Positions 55,797-64,000 of a stretch of 64,000 bases of DNA are shown here, piece after piece. Below the pieces are notes generated by a model. That model searched no databases. It saw only the letters and a list, made by a program, of their open reading frames with translations, and was not told where the DNA came from. Each line of letters begins with the position of its first letter. Position 1 is the first letter of the stretch. The position numbers were made by a program, and so were the translations under genes. The stretch is from NCBI RefSeq assembly GCF_025263685.1, contig NZ_CP092109.1, positions 248,001 through 312,000 on the forward strand, given 5' to 3'. Origin of the DNA: Geoalkalibacter halelectricus. Its GTDB lineage: Bacteria; Desulfobacterota; Desulfuromonadia; Desulfuromonadales; Geoalkalibacteraceae.

Positions 55797-57447
55797 AGAC
55801 TAGCCGAAACCTGCTGATCATCTGCTTGAGCTGCTCGGCCTGGGCCGAGAGCTGCTCGGCGGCCGCCGCGCTCTCCTCGGCGCTGGCCGTATTCTGCTGC
55901 ACGGCGATATCGACCTGATCCACCCCCTGGGTAACTTGCTTGATGCCTTCGGCTTGTTCGCGCGAAGCGACCGTCACTTCGCCGATCAACCCGCTGACCT
56001 TGGCGATGCGCTCGGTAAGGTCGGACAGCGCGGCGGCGGTCTGCTCGGCGACCGCGACCCCTTCCCCCGTCTGGTCCACGGCTGAGGTGATGAGTTGACT
56101 GGTTTCCTGGGCGGCCCTGGCGCTGCGCGCCGCAAGATTGCGCACTTCCTCGGCCACCACCGCGAACCCCTTGCCGTGCTGGCCGGCGCGCGCCGCCTCC
56201 ACGGCGGCATTGAGAGCGAGCAGATTGGTCTGAAAGGCGATTTCGTCGATGCTCTTGATGATCTTGGAGATACTCTGTCCAGCCGCGGCAATGGCGTTAA
56301 TGGTCCCGACCATGCGCTCGACGTGATGGTTGCTGGACGCGGCGGCATCGCGCGCCTGCGCGGCCAGGAGGTCGACCTGGCCGCAATTCTGGGCGTTAAG
56401 CCGGGTCTGGGATTCGATCTCGTTGATGGAGGCGCCGATTTGCTGCAACGCTCCGGCTTGGCGCGTGGCCATCTCCGACACGGATTGGCTTGAGGACGAA
56501 ACCTGATTCGAGCCGCTGGTGATCTGGTCCGCTCCGTTGCTGATTTCATGCAACAGGTTGTTGAGATCGCCGCCAACCTTGGAGACGGCATTGCGCAAAC
56601 GATCGCCGGCGCCGCGTGGGCGGGCACTGAAGGTCAGATCACCTTGCGCCAGGCGCTCCAGGGCAGCCACGACTTCATTTTCCAGGCTCTCGGCAAAGGC
56701 ATCCAAACCGCGGGCCATCGTACCGATTTCATCCTTGCGCCGCATCCCGAGGCGATGGTGGAGGTGCCCCCGCTCCAGTTCCTGCAGCATGGCCAGGCTG
56801 CTTTTGAGGGGCCGTGAGATACTGCGGGCGATCAGCACCGCAAGAAGAGCAGCAAACACCAGAGCAAACAGGGACACCATCAGGCCAGTTTGGGCAGTAC
56901 TGCCGGCCAGGGCATCGATATCCTCGAGCCCCGAGTGCAATTCGCTCGCACCCGTTTGCTTGAGACGCTCGGCCTGGACCGAAAAAACCTCGCGGGTTTC
57001 GGCAAAGGCGGGTCGCGCTTCGATCATGCCCATGAAATCCTGGGCGATGGCGGTATCGGCCATGCTCTTGCCCGCGGCGAACATGGCGACCACGCTTTGG
57101 TCGAGGTCGTCGAGGCCGGCGCGCAAGGCAGGTGAGGGATTCAAGGCGCGCAGTTCCTCGAGGGCCTCGCGATACCCGGCAAGGGTTTCCTCGGCCTGCC
57201 GCAGCAGATCGGTTCGCTGGGCATCGGCCGCGGCAACCAGAAAATTAACGATTCCGTCGGCGTGATTCACCAACTCCAGAGCCGCGATGGCATGAGTGAA
57301 ACGCTCCTGCTTGAGCACCGTCGCCTGCGCCCCGATACGGTCGGCATTGACGTAGCTCATCAGGGAAAAGCCGAGAAAAAGCGCCAGCACCACCCCAAAG
57401 GACAGGAACAACTTGGTTGAGATTTTCAGGTTGTCGATGAGCCGCAT
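55795..57447 (-). CDS. Methyl-accepting chemotaxis protein
   Basis: 550 aa. TM1 (about 10-30), a four-helix-bundle periplasmic sensor (about 31-185), TM2 (about 188-208), HAMP (about 209-262) and an MCP signalling domain with the conserved tip [19 protein letters not shown]. It has no CZB or hemerythrin domain and no CheR-binding pentapeptide tail. ATG at 57447 (GTG one codon earlier possible), with GGAG upstream. Its stop TAG sits at the boundary of repeat copy 2, so the C-terminus may have been set by that insertion. Ligand unknown. Confidence 0.9.
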   Translation of the reverse strand: MRLIDNLKISTKLFLSFGVVLALFLGFSLMSYVNADRIGAQATVLKQERFTHAIAALELVNHADGIVNFLVAAADAQRTDLLRQAEETLAGYREALEELRALNPSPALRAGLDDLDQSVVAMFAAGKSMADTAIAQDFMGMIEARPAFAETREVFSVQAERLKQTGASELHSGLEDIDALAGSTAQTGLMVSLFALVFAALLAVLIARSISRPLKSSLAMLQELERGHLHHRLGMRRKDEIGTMARGLDAFAESLENEVVAALERLAQGDLTFSARPRGAGDRLRNAVSKVGGDLNNLLHEISNGADQITSGSNQVSSSSQSVSEMATRQAGALQQIGASINEIESQTRLNAQNCGQVDLLAAQARDAAASSNHHVERMVGTINAIAAAGQSISKIIKSIDEIAFQTNLLALNAAVEAARAGQHGKGFAVVAEEVRNLAARSARAAQETSQLITSAVDQTGEGVAVAEQTAAALSDLTERIAKVSGLIGEVTVASREQAEGIKQVTQGVDQVDIAVQQNTASAEESAAAAEQLSAQAEQLKQMISRFRLV

Positions 57448-57476
57448 CACGTCTCCGCAAGCATTGTAAAGTTGAA

Positions 57477-57505
57477 GGAAAAGGCGCGGGGACTTGCCCC
57501 GCGCC
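57477..57505 (-). terminator. Rho-independent terminator of the rhodanese gene
   Basis: On the minus strand: 9-bp stem GGCGCGGGG / CCCCGCGCC, small loop, then TTTTCC, 9 bases past the TAG stop at 57514. Confidence 0.8.
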
Positions 57506-57513
57506 GGAGCAGG

Positions 57514-58245
57514 CTAGTTCCCGGTTTTTACGGGCATGCCCTCCACGACCCAGCGCTGCATGCCGCCGTTGAGAAACACCACGTCGGAAAACCCGCGCGC
57601 GCTGAGGAAACGCCCGGAAGTCGGTCCGCGCTGTCCATTGACGTCCACGATGATGATTTTCTTGCCTTGAGGTATCTCACCGACCCGCTCCAGCAGACTG
57701 TTGAAGGGAATCACCAGACGCTTGGGGTGGTCGATGTAATATTTGTCGACCTCCTGCTGAATACGAATGTCGAGGAGAACTAGATCCTCGCCCGAATTCA
57801 GGGCGCTCTGCACTTCTGCGGCGAGCAGCGCGGGGATGTCGACGCGCGGCAAGGGCTCGGGCGCATTGACGGGAAAACCGGCGCCGGCCCAGGCGGGCAG
57901 GCCGTCACGAAAGGTATATACGGATTGATAGCCGGCTTCGGCCGCCCGACGGGCGGCTGCGGGTGCGGCCAGTCAGGTTCGGCCCAGGCAGTAAAACACC
58001 AGGGTCTGATTCTTATCCGCCGGAAGAGCCGCGGGAATCTGGCCGAGTTCGATATGCACCGAACCGGCGATGTGCAAGCTGTTGAACTCGATGAGGCTCA
58101 GGGGAAACACCACCAGGGCCTCGCCTTTGTCCATCAGGGTCTTGAGATCCGCCGCGCTGATCTCGGGTGGATCTTCCACGGCCGCGACCGGGCCGCTCCA
58201 AGCCAGGAGGGCAAACAGCAGGGTGCAGAGCATAATGCGTCTCAT
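57514..58245 (-). CDS. Putative selenocysteine-containing periplasmic tandem rhodanese (in-frame TGA)
   Basis: The frame from the ATG at 58245 (AAGGAG upstream) is open to TAG at 57514 except for one TGA at 57975-57973, codon 91. Read as Sec, the product has 243 aa: a signal peptide (about 1-22), rhodanese domain 1 with FYCLGRT-U (C86, U91) followed by LAAPAAARRAAEAGYQSVY and FRDGLPAW, and rhodanese domain 2 (about 140-243; DVNGQRG, no Cys). The sequence after the TGA is the normal continuation of a rhodanese domain, so both halves are one gene. Homologous domains often read CxGxxC, placing Sec at the second Cys. A stem-loop follows the TGA at SECIS distance. If not Sec, it would be a nonsense-disrupted pseudogene. 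It lies between two chemoreceptor genes. Confidence 0.75.
57941..57972 (-). promoter_or_regulatory. Candidate bacterial SECIS element
   Basis: Directly after the UGA, the RNA can form an apical stem of 7 bp, GCCGCCC / GGGCGGC, with loop GUC (57957-57941). The loop starts 23 bases after UGA, inside the usual 16-37 window, and its first base is G, as expected for SelB recognition. CUGGC right after UGA can pair with GCCGG further down to form a lower stem. High GC makes chance hairpins common, so support is moderate. Confidence 0.5.
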
Positions 58246-58312
58246 GAATTCCTTCTCCTTTTTCATGGGGTTGAATGATGCGGCGAATCTTGCCGCCGGG
58301 ATTTCACCATTT

Positions 58313-60490
58313 TCAATAGCGCCCGAATTCCTCGTCGTCCAGGGCGATGCTCGGTTGTTTGGCGGGTGTGGCTTGGGCACGCGGCCAATCCTCGCTGCTT
58401 GAGCCTTGCGAAACCGGCGGCGCGCTGATCGCACGGGGCGATTGCTCCGACACAGGAGCGGCATCGAGGCGAAACCGCCCCAGCATCTGCTTGAGCTGCA
58501 TGGCCTGGGCCGACAATTCCTCAGCGGCCGCGGCACTTTCCTCGGCGTTGGCGGTGTTCTGCTGGGTCACCTGGTCGATCTGGGAGAGGCCGGAATTGAC
58601 CTGCCCGATGCCTTCGGCCTGCTCGTTGGATGCTGCGGCGATCTCGGCGATGAGGTCGGAGACCTTGCGCACCCCCACCACGATTCCATCCAGGGATTGC
58701 GCCGTTTCCTGGGCAATCTGGGTGCCGCGGCCGGTTTTTTCCACCGTTCCCTCGATCAGTTGCGCCGTTTCCTGAGCGGCTTTGGCGCTGCGCGCCGCCA
58801 GGTTGCGCACTTCCTCGGCGACCACGGCAAAGCCCTTGCCGTGCTGGCCGGCGCGCGCCGCCTCCACGGCGGCGTTAAGAGCGAGCAGGTTGGTCTGAAA
58901 GGCAATTTCCTCGATGGTTTTGATGATTTTGGAGATGCTCTGCCCGGCCTCGGAAATCTCGGTCATGGCCAGCGTCATATCCTTCATCTTGCGATTGCCT
59001 TCTTCCGCCGCTTTTTGCGCCTCGTCGGAGAGGCGATCGGCCTGCCCCGCGTTTTCGGCGCTCTGGCGGGTCTGGGCAACCATCTCGTTCATGGAGGCTG
59101 AGATCTCCTCCAGGGAACTCGCCTGTTCGGTGGCGCCCTGGGACAGGGACTGGCTGGCATCGGCCACTTCGCCCCCGGCGCCGGCGATCTGGTTGGCGAC
59201 CTGCTGCAGCTCGCCGACCAGGGCGTTGAGGCTGACATTGGCCCGCGCCAGGGGCTCGCGAATGAGACCCTGAGCCTTGAAGGTGAAATCCCCCTCGGCC
59301 AGGCGCTTGAAGGCTTCGAGTACCTCCTTTTCGAGATTTTCCGCAAACCGGTCCATGGCCTGCGCCATGCGCCCGATTTCGTCTTTGCGCTTCATGTTCA
59401 GGCGGCGACCGAGGCGCCCTTGGGCCAGGTCCTCGATCATGGCCAGGGTGCCGGCCAGGGGTTTGGTAATGCCGCGGGTCAGGAGCACGCCGAAAAGCAG
59501 AGCCAGAAAAACGCCCAGAACGATGCCCAGAAGACTCAATTGAACGGCCTGCCGCACCTCGCTTTCGGCAGCGGCCACGGCCTCTTCGGCACCGGCCCCG
59601 GTCACTGCGATAAGCTGGTCGAGCAGTTCGTAGGTGCGCGCGCTGTGCAGCGCGACGTCGCCCATGAGCAGATCCGACATTTCGGCCTGCAGAGCTTCGG
59701 CGCGGCCCGCCACCTGAATCATTTCATCAAACACTTCGAGAGTTCTGTCCACCGCCGGCATCATGGTCGTGCGGTAGAGTTCCTGAGCCTGCTCGGCATA
59801 GCCGCGTTGAACAAGGCTTTTGATGCGCGCGACGGCGCCGTGAAACTCATCGTGCACGCCGCTGACCTGGCGCAGCAGATTGCGCAGTTGCGGGTTGGTG
59901 GTCTCAAAGATCGGCAGCCAGCGCCCGAAGGCGCACAGGGTCGGATCCTCGCCGCCCTGAAAATCGGTCCCCGCATGAATCAGGTCTTGCGTTTGAACCG
60001 CGGCGCGGTAATGATCGCCGCGGAATTTTTCCAGATCGGCGCGCAGGCGGGCGGGGTTGAGGATGCCGGTTTCGTCGAGGCGACGCGACAACTCGGTGAA
60101 GCGGTTCACCGCATCGGCGCGCACCCGCCAAGCCGCCATGAGTTCGTCGTAAAGAGCACGCTCCTCGGCACTCAGGGGCAGCTCCAGGTAGGCTTCGCGC
60201 GCCGCCTGGATGACGCCGCGGGTCCGCACGTTCTCCTCGTAGAGCGCCTCGCGCTCAGCCAAGCTAAACCCTGGATTGAGCAGGGAACGATGCACGATGG
60301 TCGAGCCTTGCGCCGCTTCCTTGATGGTATAGAGATACGCGACGGCCGGCAGCTTTTCGCGGCCCAGGGTTTGGATATCATCCTGCAGGCCGGTCACCCC
60401 GAACACGCCCACCAGCCCCACGCCAAGTGTTACAACGGCCACCAGCACGAATCCTCCCAACAACTTCAATCCCAGTCCGACATTTTTCAT
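58313..60490 (-). CDS. Chemoreceptor with extracytoplasmic CZB-like domain
   Basis: 725 aa, clearly a paralogue of the 52760-55291 receptor along almost its whole length. TM1, periplasmic domain with the same CZB-like motif ([32 protein letters not shown]), TM2, HAMP and an MCP signalling domain ([19 protein letters not shown]). In place of hemerythrin it has a Ser/Pro-rich tail of about 50 residues ending [13 protein letters not shown] at 60490 with AAGGAG upstream. It lies upstream of the rhodanese gene on the same strand (67-bp gap) and may share its transcript. Confidence 0.92.
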   Translation of the reverse strand: MKNVGLGLKLLGGFVLVAVVTLGVGLVGVFGVTGLQDDIQTLGREKLPAVAYLYTIKEAAQGSTIVHRSLLNPGFSLAEREALYEENVRTRGVIQAAREAYLELPLSAEERALYDELMAAWRVRADAVNRFTELSRRLDETGILNPARLRADLEKFRGDHYRAAVQTQDLIHAGTDFQGGEDPTLCAFGRWLPIFETTNPQLRNLLRQVSGVHDEFHGAVARIKSLVQRGYAEQAQELYRTTMMPAVDRTLEVFDEMIQVAGRAEALQAEMSDLLMGDVALHSARTYELLDQLIAVTGAGAEEAVAAAESEVRQAVQLSLLGIVLGVFLALLFGVLLTRGITKPLAGTLAMIEDLAQGRLGRRLNMKRKDEIGRMAQAMDRFAENLEKEVLEAFKRLAEGDFTFKAQGLIREPLARANVSLNALVGELQQVANQIAGAGGEVADASQSLSQGATEQASSLEEISASMNEMVAQTRQSAENAGQADRLSDEAQKAAEEGNRKMKDMTLAMTEISEAGQSISKIIKTIEEIAFQTNLLALNAAVEAARAGQHGKGFAVVAEEVRNLAARSAKAAQETAQLIEGTVEKTGRGTQIAQETAQSLDGIVVGVRKVSDLIAEIAAASNEQAEGIGQVNSGLSQIDQVTQQNTANAEESAAAAEELSAQAMQLKQMLGRFRLDAAPVSEQSPRAISAPPVSQGSSSEDWPRAQATPAKQPSIALDDEEFGRY

Positions 60491-60777
60491 GAACAGCTCC
60501 TTGAGTTAGGCAAAGCCTTGAGACAATCCCCGCGGAGCAAATACACAGCAAACGCTGCGCCAAAAAAAACTTAAGACGAGCCTATTCCCACATCCCCTAC
60601 CGTCCTTATCAACATTAAAGACTTAAGTGGTTTAAACTTAAATAATTTAATTTTTTTTAGGATTGACGGCCTTCCGACCCCCAAACCCGACTGCCCTGCT
60701 CCAGGAGTGTGTTTACGGGTCTTTTAGCGACAAAGTACTGGCGATTTAACCGAAGGGAATTGCAACCGGCGAGAGAA
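60491..60777. other. AT-rich intergenic region upstream of a chemoreceptor
   Basis: 287 bases. 60590-60665 is strongly AT-rich (TTAAGTGGTTTAAACTTAA and a run of T). It should carry the promoter of the 58313-60490 receptor. I see no convincing sigma70 or sigma54 pair; a TAAA...GTTGATAA arrangement has the wrong spacing for sigma28. No gene seen. Confidence 0.4.
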
Positions 60778-61446
60778 TCAGGGAAAAGGCAAGGTCAAGA
60801 ATCGGCGCAGCAGGTCCTGGCCGGTCCGCCGCAAGGCGGCGCTGTGACGAACGAAGTCGGCCACCACCGCCGCATCGCGTCCCGCGCGCCGGCGCCAATC
60901 ATCGACGATGGCGGCATCGACCTCGGGGTGAAATTGCAGCCCCCAGGCATTGCCGTGGCGAAAGGCCTGGCCCGGGCAGGTGGATGTGGAGGCCAAGTGA
61001 ATGGCCCCGGCGGGGATATCGAAGCTGTCGTTGTGCCAATGGAAGGTGGGAAAGGGCGTGGGCAGATCGGCGAACAGCGGATCGCGGCGCCCGGCGGCGG
61101 TCAGGTTGATGGTGTTGCAGCCGTGCTCGCCGCGCCGGCCGCTATACACGGCGGCGCCAAGGGCCTCGGCCAGCAGTTGCCCGCCAAGGCAGATGCCCAA
61201 AAAGGGAAGCTGCGCGGCGAGGGCGGTGCGCAGAAAGTCTTTGACGTCCAAGAGAAAGGGAAAGGCGTCGACGTCACCCACCCCCATGGCACCACCGAGA
61301 ACGATGGCGGCGCGCACCTGATCGAGGGGCGGCGGGGACGCCTGGTCATGGGCACGCCAGTACTGATGCACCTGGCCCCAGGAGCTGAGCAATTCGCCAA
61401 ACAGCCCGGCAGGGCAGCGGGGATCGATTTCGACGATGAGCACCAT
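60778..61446 (-). CDS. Class I glutamine amidotransferase-like protein
   Basis: 222 aa. The catalytic triad of GMP-synthase-like GATase1 proteins is present: Cys86 in GICLGGQ, then His and Glu in GLQFHPEV. By family it hydrolyses glutamine or, in related enzymes, gamma-glutamyl compounds. There is no synthase domain. The ATG at 61446 has AGGAAAG upstream. It follows modC by 23 bases, so it is in the mod transcript, which is unusual; no molybdenum role is established. Confidence 0.82.
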   Translation of the reverse strand: MVLIVEIDPRCPAGLFGELLSSWGQVHQYWRAHDQASPPPLDQVRAAIVLGGAMGVGDVDAFPFLLDVKDFLRTALAAQLPFLGICLGGQLLAEALGAAVYSGRRGEHGCNTINLTAAGRRDPLFADLPTPFPTFHWHNDSFDIPAGAIHLASTSTCPGQAFRHGNAWGLQFHPEVDAAIVDDWRRRAGRDAAVVADFVRHSAALRRTGQDLLRRFLTLPFP

Positions 61447-61469
61447 GGCGCTTTCCTGGTTCGCGCAAT

Positions 61470-62516
61470 TCAATATAGCGGCCGAAAAGCCGAGGCCTTG
61501 ATGATGGCGAAAACTTCGGCACCCGGTCGCAATTCCAATTCCCGTGCCGCTTCGTGCACCACCTGGGACACCAGTTTAGCACCACCGCAGGCCAAGTCGA
61601 CACCGACCCGGTTGCCGGCGGCGAAGGTGTCGACCACCCGGCAGGGCAGGATGTTGCGCGCGCTGGCCGCCGCGGGATGACGCTTGAACAATGATATGTC
61701 CTTGGAGGAGAGTTCAAAAACCTGGGCGCCGTCGCTGGTCAGGATCAAGCGGTGCTCGCCCCAGCGATAATTCCACAGATCCTCCTGGGCACGGCGATCC
61801 TCGAGCCGCAGCAGATTGATGTAGCCCGCCGGACTCTCCGCCATGCGCCGCCGCGCCAGTTCCTCGGCGCTGGACTGACTTACCAGCCGTCCACCCTGAA
61901 ATTCCAGCACCTGCTCGGTCATCAAACGCATTTCATTGAGGGAATGGCTGACGAAGATCAGCGGAATGCCGAACTCGGCAAAGGTTTTTTTCAGGTAGGG
62001 CAGCACCTGATATTTGAGGCCGTCATCGAGGCCGGTGACCGGCTCATCCATGAGGATCAGGCGTGGATGAGCGAGCACCGCCCGCCCCAGGGCGACGCGC
62101 TGGCGCTCGCCGCCGGAGAGGCGGGTGACGCCGCGCTCCAGCAGGGGACCGAGATTGAGCACTTCGTAGAGCGCCCCCGGATCGACGCAGCGCTCCTTGC
62201 GGGCCAGCCGCTTGTAGCCGTAGAGCAGATTGGCGCGCACGCTCAGGTGGGGAAAGAGATGGGCATGCTGAAACACCACCGCGATGCGCCGCCGCTCGGG
62301 AGCGACCGCAATGCCACGCGCGCCGTCGTAGAGGGTGGCGCCATCCAGGCGAATATGGCCCTCATCGGCGGACACCAGGCCGGCGAGCAGATTCATCAGG
62401 GTCGATTTGCCGCTGCCCGAGGGGCCGAAAACCCCGATGCGCCGCCCCTCGACGGCAAAATCGGCATTGAGGGAAAAGCCCTGATAACGCTTGCGCACCG
62501 AGACCTCAAGTTTCAT
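61470..62516 (-). CDS. modC: Molybdate ABC transporter ATP-binding protein
   Basis: 348 aa. ABC domain with Walker A GPSGSGKST, Q-loop VVFQHAHLFPH, signature LSGGERQRVALGRA and Walker B LILMDEPV; the C-terminal TOBE/Mop-like domain (about 280-348, NILPCRVVDTF) binds molybdate. The ATG at 62516 overlaps the modB stop (ATGA). Confidence 0.94.
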   Translation of the reverse strand: MKLEVSVRKRYQGFSLNADFAVEGRRIGVFGPSGSGKSTLMNLLAGLVSADEGHIRLDGATLYDGARGIAVAPERRRIAVVFQHAHLFPHLSVRANLLYGYKRLARKERCVDPGALYEVLNLGPLLERGVTRLSGGERQRVALGRAVLAHPRLILMDEPVTGLDDGLKYQVLPYLKKTFAEFGIPLIFVSHSLNEMRLMTEQVLEFQGGRLVSQSSAEELARRRMAESPAGYINLLRLEDRRAQEDLWNYRWGEHRLILTSDGAQVFELSSKDISLFKRHPAAASARNILPCRVVDTFAAGNRVGVDLACGGAKLVSQVVHEAARELELRPGAEVFAIIKASAFRPLY

Positions 62517-63202
62517 GAGCGCACTCCCCGCTCCCGCCGTTTGACCAGGCCCTCGTTGAACAGCAGCACCGCCAGGGCCAGGGCGATGGACACCAGGCAC
62601 AGAGCCAGGGCCATGCGGTCGCCGCCGGGGGTGTTGGTGTAGTCGAAAATGGCCAGGGGAATGGTCTGGGTCACGCCGGGAATGTTGCCGGCGACGATGA
62701 TGGTGGCACCGAATTCGCCCAGGCTGCGGGCGAACATCAGGGTCGCGCCGGCGATGAGGGCGCGGGTCGAGAGGGGCAGAATCACCGTGAAGAGGGTATC
62801 GTACCAGGGCGCGCCCAGGGTGCGCGAGGCCTGGATCAGATGGGTATCAATGCTCTCCATGCCCAGGCGAATGGCGCGCACCAGCAGGGGAAAGCCCACC
62901 ACCATGGACGCCAGCACCGCCGCCTTCCAGGTAAAGATGACCCGCACGCCCCAGGCATCAAGCACACCGCCGAGCCAGCCCTGGCTGCCCATGGCGAGCA
63001 GCAGCAGATAGCCCACCACCACCGGCGGCAGCACCAGGGGCAGGTTGACGATCCCGTCAATCAGGGCCTTGCCCGGCACGCGACTGAACACCAGCAGCCA
63101 GGCCACGGCAAACCCCAGGGGCAGCGAGAGCAGGGTCGCGGTGAACGCCACCTTGGCCGAGAGAAGCATGGCCTGGTAATCGGCGGGGGTGAAGTCGGGC
63201 AT
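62513..63202 (-). CDS. modB: Molybdate ABC transporter permease
   Basis: 229 aa with five or six membrane helices and the EAA-like loop ASRTLGAPWYDTLFTVILP that docks ModC. GARSLGEFG-type sequence (FARSLGEFGATIIVAGNIP) is typical of ModB. ATG at 63202. Confidence 0.94.
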   Translation of the reverse strand: MPDFTPADYQAMLLSAKVAFTATLLSLPLGFAVAWLLVFSRVPGKALIDGIVNLPLVLPPVVVGYLLLLAMGSQGWLGGVLDAWGVRVIFTWKAAVLASMVVGFPLLVRAIRLGMESIDTHLIQASRTLGAPWYDTLFTVILPLSTRALIAGATLMFARSLGEFGATIIVAGNIPGVTQTIPLAIFDYTNTPGGDRMALALCLVSIALALAVLLFNEGLVKRRERGVRS

Positions 63203-63207
63203 TAGGG

Positions 63208-63256
63208 CTGTCCTTTGTCCTTTGTCAGTTGTCAGTTGTCATTGGTCATTGGTTAA
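63208..63256. repeat. GTCCTTTGTC / GTCATTGG tandem units (modA-modB gap)
   Basis: Short direct units: GTCCTTT twice, GTCAGTT twice, then GTCATTG and GTCATTGG. It is related to the hairpin repeat at 18925-18992, but here only one arm is present, so it does not fold on itself. Confidence 0.7.
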
Positions 63257-63262
63257 AAACCT

Positions 63263-64000
63263 TTAGGGTGCGACGAGGAAACCATATTTTTCCAGCACCT
63301 GGCGGGCCTCGGGACCTTGCAGAAAGGCGAGGAAGGCGACCGCAGCAGGGTTTCCCGCGCCGGAGACGGTCAAGGCCAGGGGATAGGCGATCTCGTCATG
63401 GAGCTCGGGGGAAACCTCGTAAAGAATTTTTGCCTGCCGGGCGAGCAGGGCGTCGGTTTTGTAGACCAGGGCAGCGGCGACCTCGCCGCGGTCGGCATAG
63501 ACCACGGCTTGGCGCACATCCTGCGCCATGACCAGTTTAGGCGCGAGCCGCTCATAGAGCCCCAGGGCGCGCAAGGCCTGCTCGGCATACTCGCCCGCCG
63601 GACCGCTTCTGGGGTTGACGATGGCGATGCGCTCCAGTCGAACCAGATCTTCCAAGGACGAATTTTCCAGATCCCTGCGCCCGACCAGCACCAGCTTGTT
63701 GGAGGCCAGAATGCCCTGGGACGCTTCCTCCATCCGGCCCTGCGCCGCCAGATGCTCCATCCAGCGCCGGTTGGCCGAAACGAACAGGTCCACGGGCGCG
63801 CCCTGCTCGATCTGTCTGGCCAGGGCGCCCGAGGCGCCGAAATTGGGCAGCACCTTGACCTCAGGCTCCTTTTGCTCATACAGGGCGCTGATTTCCCGCA
63901 TGGCCTCCGCCAGCGTGGCGGCCGCGGACAGCCGCACCTCACCAGCCTGAACTGCAACGACGGCGAAGACCTGGAGGAACAGGACAACCAAAAGAACTCC
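63263..64000 (-). CDS. modA: Molybdate ABC transporter periplasmic binding protein, 5' end cut by window
   Basis: At least 245 codons; the frame stays open to the window edge, so the start and part of the signal peptide (VLLVVLFLQVFAVVAVQAGE) are outside or at the edge. Mature motifs: LSAAATLAEAMREISALYE, NFGASGALARQIEQGAPVDLF and NPRSGPAGEYAEQAL, typical of ModA-type solute-binding proteins. First gene of modABC. No molybdenum riboswitch could be checked, since its upstream region is not in the window. Confidence 0.9.
   Translation of the reverse strand, partial: GVLLVVLFLQVFAVVAVQAGEVRLSAAATLAEAMREISALYEQKEPEVKVLPNFGASGALARQIEQGAPVDLFVSANRRWMEHLAAQGRMEEASQGILASNKLVLVGRRDLENSSLEDLVRLERIAIVNPRSGPAGEYAEQALRALGLYERLAPKLVMAQDVRQAVVYADRGEVAAALVYKTDALLARQAKILYEVSPELHDEIAYPLALTVSGAGNPAAVAFLAFLQGPEARQVLEKYGFLVAP

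Noticed and set aside
57514-57852. Separate short rhodanese gene downstream of the TGA
   Set aside because: It would need a TTG start without a ribosome binding site and would omit about 40 in-frame codons that are plainly rhodanese sequence. One gene with a decoded TGA explains the data better.
60590-60660. Possible sigma28 (flagellar) promoter upstream of the 58313-60490 chemoreceptor
   Set aside because: TAAA and GTTGATAA are present, but the spacer is 17 rather than 15 and GCCGATAA is not matched.

Overview
This is a GC-rich stretch of a bacterial chromosome that reads most easily as a member of the Desulfuromonadales (a Geoalkalibacter/Desulfuromonas/Geobacter relative). The inference rests on several points: a complex I operon with a fused nuoBCD gene, hisZ next to purA, nifV behind a sigma54 promoter and an antitermination-like leader, selenium use, a crowded set of chemoreceptors and c-di-GMP proteins, and short inverted repeats scattered between genes. 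No rRNA or species marker is present, so the assignment is inference. A Na+-translocating NADH:quinone oxidoreductase would fit a saline or alkaline habitat.

Layout. 1-5.9 kb: the start of an SLC13-type permease (cut by the window edge), an unrecognised partner gene, an acyltransferase, a FocA/NirC channel, a ZapG/YhcB-like protein and a GH100-like glycosidase. 6.0-12.1 kb: the nqrABCDEF-nqrM operon (minus strand). 12.1-12.6 kb: a small ferritin-like protein. 12.7-27.3 kb: a full complex I operon nuoA-BCD-E-F-G-H-I-J-K-L-M-N (minus strand). So the sodium-pumping and proton-pumping NADH dehydrogenases sit next to each other. 27.3-34.9 kb: housekeeping genes (rnhA, tRNA-Glu, tRNA-Lys, purA, hisZ, a divergent serA, csp, pepA). 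35.0-38.5 kb, plus strand: a lipoprotein, a GluR0-like ligand-gated K+ channel, an HDOD protein and a small membrane protein. 38.6-43.1 kb: FapA/DUF342, Hpt and a GAF-GGDEF-EAL protein. 43.2-48.9 kb: an uncharacterised protein, selU, tRNA-fMet and a hybrid histidine kinase. 48.9-50.2 kb: nifV and its regulatory leader. 50.3-60.5 kb: a second GGDEF-EAL protein, three chemoreceptors (one with a C-terminal hemerythrin domain) and a rhodanese gene interrupted by an in-frame TGA. 60.8-64 kb: a glutamine amidotransferase and modCBA (molybdate uptake; modA is cut by the window edge).

Most interesting points. (1) The gene at 57514-58245 looks like a selenocysteine-containing periplasmic tandem rhodanese: the TGA falls where a CxGxxC motif would have its second Cys, and a stem-loop follows at bacterial SECIS distance. 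selU in the same window shows the cell makes selenophosphate. (2) nifV has a canonical -24/-12 promoter, then a leader with an AxxxGx hexaloop hairpin and a terminator that overlaps the next hairpin, as expected for ANTAR-type antitermination. (3) Five gaps inside the nqr, nuo and mod operons are filled by small inverted repeats of three families, and a separate 165-bp MITE-like element occurs twice, abutting genes.
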